A DNA stretch of 64,000 nt from Pseudomonas fluorescens (lineage in GTDB: Bacteria > Pseudomonadota > Gammaproteobacteria > Pseudomonadales > Pseudomonadaceae), in assembly GCF_001623525.1 (NCBI RefSeq), contig NZ_CP015225.1:744001-808000 (forward strand). Direction: 5' to 3'. The notes under the pieces were generated by a model, which made no database searches, was not told the origin of the DNA, and saw only the letters and a list, made by a program, of their open reading frames with translations. Of this stretch, positions 46,648 to 54,442 are shown in pieces (positions within the stretch are counted from its first letter, which is position 1; each line of letters begins with the position of its first letter). A program made the translations under genes and the position numbers.

Positions 46648-48777
46648 ATGCGTCGGATTCTCGTTTCACTGTGTGTGCTCCAGGCTTATTCCGTTTCCAC
46701 TTGGGCTGAACAGCCAGTCCCTGCCAAGCCGGCTTCCCTTGAGTTGCAAGCCACGGATATCGTCGGTAGCGCCGACTATGAATCAGCACAGGGACCGGTG
46801 AAGGGCTATCACGCCACCCGTTCGGCCAGTGCCACCCGTACCGACACGGCGATCCATGAAACCCCGCAATCCATTTCCGTGGTGTCTCGCGACGTCGTCG
46901 AAGACCTTGGCGCCACGCGTCTGCAGGACGCCCTCGATTACGCTGGAGGAGTCGGCCGGGGTAACAACTTCGGCGGCCAGGGCCTGACTACTTTCACCGT
47001 ACGCGGTTTCACTACCGGAGAGTTCTACCGCAACGGTTTCCCGATCAACCGTGGCTACCCGAACATGCCTGACGCCAACACCATCGAGCGGCTGGAGGTC
47101 TTGCGCGGCCCGGCCACCATGCTCTATGGCCGGGGCGATCCCGGCGGTACCTTCAACGTGGTGTCCAAGCAGCCGTTGGCCGAGCGCACGGTGACCCTGG
47201 GTAGCCAGGTCAGCGACCAGGGGATGCGTCGCGGTACGCTGGACGCGTCCGGTCCGTTGGATGAAGAAGGGCGCCTGGCTTATCGCCTGAACGTGATCGG
47301 CGAGGGCGGCGACACGTTCCGCGATCACGTCGAGACCGAGCGTTACGGCGTTGCACCCGTGGTGTCCTGGCAGGTCAACGACACCACGCGCCTGACCTTC
47401 GAAGGCGACTTCATGCGCAACAATGCGCCGCTGGACCGTGGCTTGACTCATTACGCCGGCCAGCGCGGCACCGCGTCGCGGGATACGTTCTTCGGTGAAA
47501 AAGACGTCGGCAAGCTGCATAACGACAACAACATGCTGCAGGTGCGTTTCGAGCACATGCTCAACGACGACTGGACCCTGGCCGGCGGTACCCAATGGCT
47601 CGACGGCACCTTGCAGGGCAATGCCATCGAAGGCAACGGCATCGCCGCCGATGGACGCACCCTGGGTCGCAACTTCAACTACCGTAAGCTGGAGTGGACC
47701 GACCGCGACACCCAACTCAACCTCACCGGGCATTTTTCCACTGGCGGGTTCGAGCACACGTTGCTGACGGGTATCGAGTATGAAGACTACGACTACCAGT
47801 CCATCATCCAGCGTTCCTCCGGCGCTGTCGGGGCCTACCCGATCGATATCTTCGACCCGGTGTATGGCCAGCCACGCCCGGCATTGACGCGCAAGCCCAC
47901 CGATGACCAGGAAAACCTCAAGACGTTTGGCGTGTTCGTCCAGGATCAGGTGACGCTGACTGAGCGCTTGAAGTTGTTGGCTGGGGCGCGTTTCGAGCGG
48001 TTCGAGCATAAGTACGAGAATTTTGCTACCGCCAATGGTGACTGGGATGCCAGCCATAACGCCGTCACTCCGCGTCTGGGAGTGATCTACGACTTGACCG
48101 ACACGGTGGCTGTCTACGCGAATACGGCTCGTTCTTTCAAACCCAACACCGGACGCAATGCGCAGGGTGGTGGATTCAAGCCTGAAGAGGGCAAATCTTA
48201 TGAAATGGGCATCAAGTGGGAAGCGCTGGATCGTCAGGTAAGCGTAGATGCCGCGGTGTACCAAATCGAAAAACGCAATGTGCTCACCTCAGATCCACAG
48301 GACTCGACACTTAATGTGGCCGCCGGTGAAGTACGGAGTCGTGGTTTTGACCTGAACGTGGCGGGAAACCTGACGCCGGAATGGCGCGTGATCGGCGGCT
48401 ACGCTTATGTGGACGCCGAAGTGGTCAAGGACAACACCTTCGAGAAGGGTAGCCGACTGCTCAACGTACCAAGGAACAGCTTCAGCCTGTTGAACGTCTA
48501 TGAGTTCCAGGACGGAGGCCTTAAAGGGCTGGGCTTGGGACTGGGGGCCAGGTACGTCGATGAGCGGGCCGGGAAGATGGGCGTCAACCCGTTTTCCATG
48601 GACAGCTACACCGTCGTGGACCTGCTCGGTTACTACAAGGTCAACGAGCGGATCCGCCTCAACCTGGACCTGAAGAATCTGTTTGACGCCGACTACGAAG
48701 AGGGTGCATTCGGGGGCGTCTATGCCTACCCAGGCGCACCGCGAACCGTGCAGGCCGGCATCTCCTACACGCTCTGA
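46648..48777 (+). CDS. TonB-dependent siderophore receptor
   Basis: 709 residues. Signal peptide 1-20 (cleavage near STWA), then the plug domain (~60-170; TPQSISVVSRDVVED, LEVLRGPATMLYGRGDPGG), then a 22-strand barrel ending GISYTL. No N-terminal signalling domain, so it is a plain transporter without a sigma/anti-sigma pathway. The family imports ferric siderophores; the ligand is unknown. Fur-like site and leader terminator lie upstream, and a strong bidirectional terminator follows. Confidence 0.9.
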   Translation: MRRILVSLCVLQAYSVSTWAEQPVPAKPASLELQATDIVGSADYESAQGPVKGYHATRSASATRTDTAIHETPQSISVVSRDVVEDLGATRLQDALDYAGGVGRGNNFGGQGLTTFTVRGFTTGEFYRNGFPINRGYPNMPDANTIERLEVLRGPATMLYGRGDPGGTFNVVSKQPLAERTVTLGSQVSDQGMRRGTLDASGPLDEEGRLAYRLNVIGEGGDTFRDHVETERYGVAPVVSWQVNDTTRLTFEGDFMRNNAPLDRGLTHYAGQRGTASRDTFFGEKDVGKLHNDNNMLQVRFEHMLNDDWTLAGGTQWLDGTLQGNAIEGNGIAADGRTLGRNFNYRKLEWTDRDTQLNLTGHFSTGGFEHTLLTGIEYEDYDYQSIIQRSSGAVGAYPIDIFDPVYGQPRPALTRKPTDDQENLKTFGVFVQDQVTLTERLKLLAGARFERFEHKYENFATANGDWDASHNAVTPRLGVIYDLTDTVAVYANTARSFKPNTGRNAQGGGFKPEEGKSYEMGIKWEALDRQVSVDAAVYQIEKRNVLTSDPQDSTLNVAAGEVRSRGFDLNVAGNLTPEWRVIGGYAYVDAEVVKDNTFEKGSRLLNVPRNSFSLLNVYEFQDGGLKGLGLGLGARYVDERAGKMGVNPFSMDSYTVVDLLGYYKVNERIRLNLDLKNLFDADYEEGAFGGVYAYPGAPRTVQAGISYTL

Positions 48778-48791
48778 ATTCGATGCGTCAT

Positions 48792-48830
48792 GAAAACCCC
48801 GAAGGTTCTGCCTTCGGGGTTTTCTTTTTA
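48792..48830. terminator. Bidirectional terminator between the TonB receptor and the dehydrogenase-like gene
   Basis: GAAAACCCCGAAGG / CCTTCGGGGTTTTC, a perfect 14-bp stem with a 5-nt loop, followed by T on the plus strand; A-rich arms give U on both strands. Confidence 0.9.
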
Positions 48831-48842
48831 CCACTTGCCTCT

Positions 48843-49577
48843 TTACCACTTGCCTGTGCTCATCCCGCCGTCCACCGGCAGTATCGCGCCAGTCGTGAAA
48901 TCGGCGCCCGCCAGGTACAACACGGCCTCGGCAATTTCCTCGATGGTGCCCACGCGACCGGCTGGGGCCAGGTTGTCGAGGAATGCGCGGTGCGCCGGGT
49001 CGTGCATGGGCGTGTCGATGATGCCGGGGGCGACCGCGTTGACCTTGATGTTGTGGGGCGACAGCTCCAGGGCCAGGGCGCGGGTCATCTGGTTGACGCC
49101 GCCCTTGATCAACACCGGCAGTGCTGCCGGCACCTGGATGTTCGGTTGCAGGGCCACGGCGGCTGAAATGTTGATGATGAAGCCTTGCTGGCGCCCGATC
49201 ATGTGCGCGGCAGCGGCCTGGCTGGCGTAGACCAGACCCTTGAGGTTGGTGTCCAGTAGCGCGTCCAAATCCTGGGGGCTGTATTCGACGAAGGGTTTTG
49301 GCAGGAAGAAGCCGGCGTTGTTCACCAGCCCGTCAACGGTGCCAAACGCCGCGACGGCTTGGGTGATGAGGGCGGTTGAAGTGGTCGGGTCAGCGATGTC
49401 GCCGGCCACGCCGATGAAGCCTGCCGGGTGGCCGAGGTCAGCGGCGGCAGCCTCCAGGCCGGACGGGGAGCGGGCATTGCCCACCACGTTATAACCCCGA
49501 CCCAGGAACGCTTTGACCAAACCCAGGCCGATCCCGCTGGAAGCGCCGGTGATGATGACGGTTTTTTTGAGGCTCAT
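48843..49577 (-). CDS. Short-chain dehydrogenase-like protein without the catalytic Tyr
   Basis: 244 residues from ATG 49577; the in-frame extension to 49769 crosses the promoter module and lacks an RBS. Classical SDR fold: cofactor motif TGASSGIG (10-17), NNAG (86-89), Ser138 and the C-terminal APGIIDTPM. In the YxxxK site the Tyr position is Pro154 (PVLIK, Lys158 present), so normal SDR catalysis is doubtful. The neighbouring tautomerase and LysR regulator share its promoter module. Possible roles: a divergent enzyme or a non-catalytic binding protein. Confidence 0.8.
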   Translation of the reverse strand: MSLKKTVIITGASSGIGLGLVKAFLGRGYNVVGNARSPSGLEAAAADLGHPAGFIGVAGDIADPTTSTALITQAVAAFGTVDGLVNNAGFFLPKPFVEYSPQDLDALLDTNLKGLVYASQAAAAHMIGRQQGFIINISAAVALQPNIQVPAALPVLIKGGVNQMTRALALELSPHNIKVNAVAPGIIDTPMHDPAHRAFLDNLAPAGRVGTIEEIAEAVLYLAGADFTTGAILPVDGGMSTGKW

Positions 49578-49660
49578 GATTGACTCCTGATCACATTGAG
49601 TTGAACCGGTGCGCCTGTGTTGGCGGTGGTTGAGTTCAGGGTATTGATGCGCCAGGGTTT

Positions 49661-49707
49661 GATAAATAAGGCTTCTGGTACTTGAGTTGATACGTCGTGT
49701 AATCAAT
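49661..49707. promoter_or_regulatory. Promoter/operator module copy 1 (SDR gene)
   Basis: 47-bp block matching 36 of 47 positions with the block at 50116-50162, same orientation, and 84 bp from the SDR start versus 79 bp from the tautomerase start for copy 2. It contains TTGAT-N10-ATCAA on the minus strand, a LysR-type T-N11-A dyad. Confidence 0.65.
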
Positions 49708-49786
49708 GGTCGGGGCCGCACACAATGTTCCCGGCTGATCGCAAACCCAGGTTCGCCGGTAACGCTCACAGGATTGTCGCAGGCAG

Positions 49787-49815
49787 AAAAAAGCCCGGTC
49801 AGTTGGACCGGGCTT
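49787..49815 (-). terminator. Terminator of the tautomerase gene
   Basis: AAGCCCGGTC / GACCGGGCTT, a 10-bp perfect stem with AGTTG loop, and an A run on the plus strand that gives U on the minus strand. It lies just after the tautomerase stop. Confidence 0.88.
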
Positions 49816-49830
49816 GGGAGGGGCAGGGCG

Positions 49831-50037
49831 TTATTCCTTGGGAAGACTTCGATACTCCGTCGTCGTCATCCCCGCGTATCCCCAGTTATCCGTGTCGACT
49901 TCCTCGATCACGATGTGGGTCAAATGCGGGTCCTTGCCCAGTACGCGCTGGAGGGTTTCGGTGATTTCGGAAATCACCTGGGCTTTCTGTTCACGGGTGA
50001 CGCCGTCTCGGGTAATTCGCACATTGACGAAAGGCAT
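49831..50037 (-). CDS. 4-oxalocrotonate tautomerase-family protein
   Basis: 68 residues. After Met removal the chain begins PFVNVRITR, with the catalytic N-terminal Pro of the tautomerase superfamily. The length matches single-domain tautomerases. Substrate unknown. RBS GGAG precedes ATG 50037. It carries its own copy of the LysR-linked promoter module and is likely co-regulated with the SDR-like gene. Confidence 0.85.
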   Translation of the reverse strand: MPFVNVRITRDGVTREQKAQVISEITETLQRVLGKDPHLTHIVIEEVDTDNWGYAGMTTTEYRSLPKE

Positions 50038-50115
50038 GTTGCACTCCAACTGATGGAAATGAGCGCAGGACAACCCTGCGCGGTGGAAGGCCACTGTATT
50101 TATACGCCGCAGACT

Positions 50116-50162
50116 GATAAACAGGCCTTTGGAAACTTCAGTTGATACGCGGTGTAATGAAT
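50116..50162. promoter_or_regulatory. Promoter/operator module copy 2 (tautomerase / LysR)
   Basis: Second copy of the 47-bp module. It ends 1 bp before the LysR start codon and lies 79 bp upstream of the tautomerase gene on the other strand, so it can serve both directions. The minus strand carries TTCAT-N10-ATCAA. Confidence 0.65.
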
Positions 50163-50163
50163 C

Positions 50164-51087
50164 ATGAAGCGTCATTTCGAAGACCTGCAGTTGGGCAGCA
50201 TAGAACTGTTCTGCCTGGCGGCGGAGGCGGGCAGCTTCACGGCGGCGGCGCAGTTGGCGGGGGTTACCCCGGCGGCGGTGAGCCGCTCGATCTTTCGCCT
50301 GGAAGAGCGCCTGGGTTCAAGGCTTTTCGTGCGCACCACCCGCAGCATCCGCCTGACCGAAGCCGGCAAGACCTATTTCGAGCAATGTCGGCAGGCGTTG
50401 ACGCAACTGGTCGAGGCGCAACAGGAAATGATGGGCGCGCAATCGGTGCCGTCCGGGCAACTGCGCATCAGCCTGCCCACCACGTATGGTCATCATCGGA
50501 TATTGCCCTTGCTGCCGGCTTTCCGGGCATTGTATCCGCAGGTCAGCGTCGACCTTCACTTGAGCAATCGAAACATCGATTTCGTTGCCGAAGGTTATGA
50601 CCTCGCCATCCGGGTGCGGGCCCAGCCGGACTCCTCCATGATCGCCAGGTTGTTGGAAGACGCGAATCTGGCGGTGGTCGCCTCACCGGACTACCTGCGC
50701 AAGGCCGGCACGCCGCAGACCCTTGAAGACCTGGACGATCACGAGTGCATCCAGTTCGAATTGCCCAGCAGCGGACGACGGATTTCCTGGTTGTTCAAGG
50801 TGGATGGCAAGGAGAAGGAGGTATTCGGCCAAGGCAACTATTGCTGTTCGGATGATGTGCTGGGTGGGGTGACGCTGGCCAAGCATGGCGCTGGGTTGTT
50901 CCAGACCTACAAATTCATCGTTAAGCAGGAACTGGCCAACGGGCAACTGGTAGAGGTGCTTGCACCCTTCGCGGGGCGCTCACGGCCGTTCACCTTGCTG
51001 TATCCCCATGGCCGGTATGTGCCGCAGCGTGTGCGCGCTTTTGTGGATTTCCTGCTGCAGTACCGAGAGCAGTGGGCCGCGGATTGA
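50164..51087 (+). CDS. LysR-family regulator
   Basis: 307 residues: N-terminal winged helix (IELFCLAAEAGSFTAAAQLAG, PAAVSRSIFRLEERLGSRLF) and a periplasmic-binding-like effector domain. Divergent from the tautomerase gene, whose promoter module abuts its start. It probably controls both copies of the module and its own gene. Confidence 0.88.
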   Translation: MKRHFEDLQLGSIELFCLAAEAGSFTAAAQLAGVTPAAVSRSIFRLEERLGSRLFVRTTRSIRLTEAGKTYFEQCRQALTQLVEAQQEMMGAQSVPSGQLRISLPTTYGHHRILPLLPAFRALYPQVSVDLHLSNRNIDFVAEGYDLAIRVRAQPDSSMIARLLEDANLAVVASPDYLRKAGTPQTLEDLDDHECIQFELPSSGRRISWLFKVDGKEKEVFGQGNYCCSDDVLGGVTLAKHGAGLFQTYKFIVKQELANGQLVEVLAPFAGRSRPFTLLYPHGRYVPQRVRAFVDFLLQYREQWAAD

Positions 51088-51099
51088 GGTGATTGTGAT

Positions 51100-51232
51100 C
51101 TGTGGCGAGGGGATTTATCCCCGCTGGACTGCGAAGCAGTCCCAACAGCAGCGATGCAATCAATCAGGCGCATCGAAGTATCAGGTTCAGGGCTGCTTTG
51201 CAGCCCAGCGGGGATAAATCCCCTCGCCACAA
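51100..51232. repeat. REP-type inverted pair, family A, GGGGAT variant
   Basis: Both arms carry GTGGCGAGGGGATTTATCCCC with the compensated hairpin GGGGAT/ATCCCC. Located directly after the LysR stop. Confidence 0.9.
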
Positions 51233-51285
51233 TGAATCACAGCGCCTTCAAGTTGACAGGACGCTTTGCGCGGAAAATTTTTCTG

Positions 51286-51720
51286 TCAGAACCGAAACGC
51301 CTGACGGCCAATCAGCAGCCACTTGCCATTCTTCTGCTTCTGCCAGATCTGGAAGTTCTCGATTTCCGTCGGAACCACTTCGGTGCCCTTGAGCGCCTGG
51401 GCCGAGAAGTGGTTGCGCACCAGCGCTACGTCACCGGACAAGGTGATTTTCTGGTTCTGCATTTCCAGGGTCTTGAACGCGCTCTTGCCCGTTTCGATGT
51501 CGGCGATGAAGGCTTTCTTGTCCTGGATATTGCCGCTGGAGTGCCCGTAGGTCAGGTTCTCGGCGGCCAGTGCCTGGAGTTGTGGGATGTCTTTGTGCAG
51601 CATGGCTTGGGTCAGGTGGTCGACGGCCTCGGCCACTTCCTGCTCGGCCGAAGAAGGGGCTGCCGCTGCGTAGCCGCTGAACAGGCACAAGAAGCTGACG
51701 ATCAATGTCGCTTTTTTCAT
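51286..51720 (-). CDS. Secreted SnoaL/NTF2-like (DUF4440) protein
   Basis: 144 residues. Signal peptide 1-20 (cleavage after AAA), then a single NTF2-like cone domain (VDHLTQAMLHKDIPQLQALAAENLTYGHSSG, KKAFIADIETGKSAFKTL, WLLIGRQAFRF). Similar proteins are small periplasmic ligand-binding or isomerase-like folds; activity unknown. RBS AAGGAA before ATG 51720. The 319-bp gap to the LysR gene at left contains a REP element and no gene. Confidence 0.8.
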   Translation of the reverse strand: MKKATLIVSFLCLFSGYAAAAPSSAEQEVAEAVDHLTQAMLHKDIPQLQALAAENLTYGHSSGNIQDKKAFIADIETGKSAFKTLEMQNQKITLSGDVALVRNHFSAQALKGTEVVPTEIENFQIWQKQKNGKWLLIGRQAFRF

Positions 51721-51879
51721 GGAGATTTCCTTGTTGTTGTAGGTATCCGGAACATACAAGCGCTTGCGCTCATCGGTCATCGTACAACTTGTCGAAGGCA
51801 ACGGGAATAGCCAGACAGCTAGGCCATTTGTGAAATCAGCCAGGTCTGGTCAAAAGAACATCGGGGGATGGCCAACAAT

Positions 51880-52010
51880 GTGGCGAGGGAGCTTGCTCCC
51901 GCTGGGTTGCGCAGCAGCCCCAGGAATCGGCACTGAGGTGTGTCAGGTTTATTGCGTTGTCTTTTTGGGGCTGCTTCGCAGCCCAGCGGGGATAAATCCC
52001 CTCGCCACAG
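51880..52010. repeat. Mosaic REP-type inverted pair, family A
   Basis: The left arm has GGGAGC-TT-GCTCCC, but the right arm has GGGGAT-AA-ATCCCC, so the two halves come from different variants. It is the only mixed pair in the window. Confidence 0.88.
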
Positions 52011-52039
52011 GGGGGGGGCTTTTAGCTGTGGTGGTGTAT

Positions 52040-52936
52040 TCACAGGCCCTCGCGAACCGCTCCCCGAATCCCTTCCAGCAGCATGGTGAACGCCGGGTTG
52101 TCGTTGTCCTGGCGCCACACCAGGTGCAACTCGCTTTGAACCCCTTCGCCCAGGTCGATCTCGCGAAACACCACCTGCTTGAACACCACGCTGCTGGCGC
52201 AACGCGGCACCAGCGCCAGGCCCATGCCGGCATTGACCAGTGCCAGGATCGTCAGCGACGACCCCAGCCATTGCACGAATTGCGGCGCGACCCGGGCCGA
52301 GCGCAGCATGCCGGTGAGCAGTTCGTTGAAGGGCGGGTAGGCGGCGTGGGAGTACATGAGGAACGGTTGGGCGTCCAGATCCTGGACGCTCACGGTCTCG
52401 GCGCTGGCCAGCGGATGTCCGGCAGGCACCGCCAGTACGAAGGGTTCGCGCACCAGGCATTCGGTGGCGTAGCCGGTCTCCAGCAGTGGCGAGCGGACGA
52501 TGCCCAGGTCGATGCGCCGAGCGCGCAGGGCTTCATGCTGCTGGTAGGTGTTCATCTCCGCCAGGACGATTTTGACCTGGGGCTGTTTCAGCCGGGCCTC
52601 GGCAATCACCTTGGGCAGAAACTCGTACACCGCGCTGCCGACGAAGCTGATGGTCACCGAACCGATGTCACCCTGGGCAAAGCGCCGGGCGGCGATGGCG
52701 GCTTGTTGGGCCTGTTCCAGCAGGTTCTGCGCTTCGATGAAAAACGCCCGGCCGGCGGCAGTGAGCGCCACGCTGCGGGTGCTGCGGGTGAACAGTTCGA
52801 CGCCTAAGTGATGCTCCAGCAATTGGATCTGCCGGCTCAGCGGTGGCTGGGTCATGTTCAGGCGTTCGGCGGCACGACGAAAGTTGAGTTCGGTCGCCAC
52901 GGTGGTGAAGCAGCGCAGCTGGGCCAGTTCAAACAT
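52040..52936 (-). CDS. LysR-family regulator of the glucarate locus
   Basis: 298 residues from ATG 52936; the longer open frame to 53458 is a shadow of the transporter gene. Winged helix LRCFTTVATELNFRRAAERLNMTQPPLSRQIQLLE and effector domain. Divergent from the gudP-gudD operon across 108 bp, which it probably regulates in response to glucarate or a product. Confidence 0.88.
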   Translation of the reverse strand: MFELAQLRCFTTVATELNFRRAAERLNMTQPPLSRQIQLLEHHLGVELFTRSTRSVALTAAGRAFFIEAQNLLEQAQQAAIAARRFAQGDIGSVTISFVGSAVYEFLPKVIAEARLKQPQVKIVLAEMNTYQQHEALRARRIDLGIVRSPLLETGYATECLVREPFVLAVPAGHPLASAETVSVQDLDAQPFLMYSHAAYPPFNELLTGMLRSARVAPQFVQWLGSSLTILALVNAGMGLALVPRCASSVVFKQVVFREIDLGEGVQSELHLVWRQDNDNPAFTMLLEGIRGAVREGL

Positions 52937-53020
52937 TGATTCAATCCAGGTATCAATCAAGTGCCAAGTTAGATTAGACGGGAACAATCCCCCGCGTCCA
53001 TCATCGGCCCGTTCCCCACA

Positions 53021-53038
53021 AAAACAATGATCGGGAGG
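53021..53038 (+). promoter_or_regulatory. A-rich Crc/Hfq-like motif and RBS of the glucarate transporter
   Basis: AAAACAATGA (53021-53030) runs into the ribosome-binding site GGGAGG (53033-53038). The A-rich triplets resemble catabolite-repression targets. The RBS position decides the start at TTG 53045 over ATG 53027, which overlaps the motif. Confidence 0.45.
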
Positions 53039-53044
53039 CACCCC

Positions 53045-54442
53045 TTGAATAACGTAACGGACTCCACCCATGACAGCACCCTGGCGCTTGCGGCGGCCAA
53101 GGTCAAACGTCATGTACTGCCGTTGGTGGTGGTGATGTTCATCGTCAACTACATCGACCGGGTCAACATCGGTTTCGTGCGCAGTCACCTGGAAACCGAC
53201 CTGGGCATCGGCGCTGCCGCCTATGGGCTTGGCGCCGGGTTGTTCTTCGTCGGCTACGCCCTGTTTGAAGTGCCGTCTAACATGCTGTTGCAACGCTACG
53301 GCGCGCGGGCCTGGCTGACGCGCATCATGTTCACCTGGGGCGCGGCGGCCATGGCCATGGCTTTTGTGCGCGGCGAAACCAGTTTCTATGTACTGCGCTT
53401 CATCCTCGGCGCGGCGGAGGCGGGGTTCTTTCCCGGCATCATCTACTACTTCACCCAATGGCTACCTGCCAACGAGCGCGGCAAGGCGATGGCGATCTTC
53501 CTGAGCGGGTCGGCCATCGCGTCGGTGATTTCCGGCCCGGTGTCCGGCGCCTTGCTGCACATCAGCGGGATGGGGCTGCATGGCTGGCAATGGATGTTCC
53601 TGATCGAAGGTTTCGCCTCCATCGTGCTGTGCGGGTTTGTCTGGTTCTGGCTGCAATCGCATCCGAGTCAGGCGAAATGGCTGAGCAGTGAAGAGAAAAC
53701 CGTATTGATCGCCGCTATCGCCGAAGAGCAACGGGCCCGGGAGGCGGCCCAGGTGATCAAGCCGTCGATATTCAAATTGTTGGCTGACCGGCAGATCGCG
53801 CTGTTCTGTTTCATCTACTTTTCCATCGCCCTGACCATCTACGGTGCCACGTTCTGGCTACCGAGCATGATCAAGAAAATGGGCAACCTGGGAGACTTCC
53901 AGGTCGGCTTGCTCAACTCCATTCCGTGGATCATTTCCATCATCGCGATGTACGGCTTTGCCGCCCTGGCCGGCAAATGGAAATTCCAGCAGGCCTGGGT
54001 CGCGGTGACGCTGGTGGTCGCTGCGTTCGGCATGTTCATGTCCACCACCGGCGGGCCGATCTTCGCCTTCGTGGCGATCTGTTTTGCGGCGATTGGTTTC
54101 AAGGCGGCGTCGGCGTTGTTCTGGCCGATTCCCCAAGGCTACCTGGATGCACGCATCGCGGCGGCGGTGATCGCCTTGATCAACTCCATCGGTAACCTCG
54201 GCGGTTTTGTGGCGCCGACGGCCTTCGGTTTCCTGGAGCAGACCACCGGTTCCATCGAGGGCGGCCTGTATGGGTTGGCCGCCACTTCGCTTGTCGCCGC
54301 CGTGGTGATCTTTTTCGCTCGCACCGCACCGAAGCGCGATACCCCGAACTCACTGTCCGGCCGGCCCGAAGCCGTTGCCGAAGCCAGTCAGTCGCAAACC
54401 TCTCAAGCCTTGAAACCTGGCCCATCGGGAGCCGCTGTATGA
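53045..54442 (+). CDS. gudP: MFS transporter of the glucarate/galactarate type (ACS family)
   Basis: 465 residues from TTG 53045 (RBS GGGAGG six nt upstream); ATG 53027 would leave no RBS. Twelve TM segments with the ACS-family motif VNYIDRVNIGFVR at the start and RFILGAAEAGFFPGIIYYFTQWLP. The family imports organic acids such as D-glucarate. The gene overlaps gudD by 4 nt (ATGA), so the transporter and dehydratase are coupled. Confidence 0.85.
   Translation: MNNVTDSTHDSTLALAAAKVKRHVLPLVVVMFIVNYIDRVNIGFVRSHLETDLGIGAAAYGLGAGLFFVGYALFEVPSNMLLQRYGARAWLTRIMFTWGAAAMAMAFVRGETSFYVLRFILGAAEAGFFPGIIYYFTQWLPANERGKAMAIFLSGSAIASVISGPVSGALLHISGMGLHGWQWMFLIEGFASIVLCGFVWFWLQSHPSQAKWLSSEEKTVLIAAIAEEQRAREAAQVIKPSIFKLLADRQIALFCFIYFSIALTIYGATFWLPSMIKKMGNLGDFQVGLLNSIPWIISIIAMYGFAALAGKWKFQQAWVAVTLVVAAFGMFMSTTGGPIFAFVAICFAAIGFKAASALFWPIPQGYLDARIAAAVIALINSIGNLGGFVAPTAFGFLEQTTGSIEGGLYGLAATSLVAAVVIFFARTAPKRDTPNSLSGRPEAVAEASQSQTSQALKPGPSGAAV

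Noticed and set aside
46783..48264. 493-codon minus-strand frame inside the TonB receptor
   Set aside because: Antisense shadow; the receptor on the plus strand has plug, barrel and signal peptide.
49578..49769. N-terminal extension of the SDR-like gene
   Set aside because: The added residues are not SDR-like and cover the duplicated promoter module.
52937..53458. N-terminal extension of the glucarate LysR gene
   Set aside because: It overlaps the transporter gene and promoter. The LysR family starts at MFELAQLRCF, position 52936.
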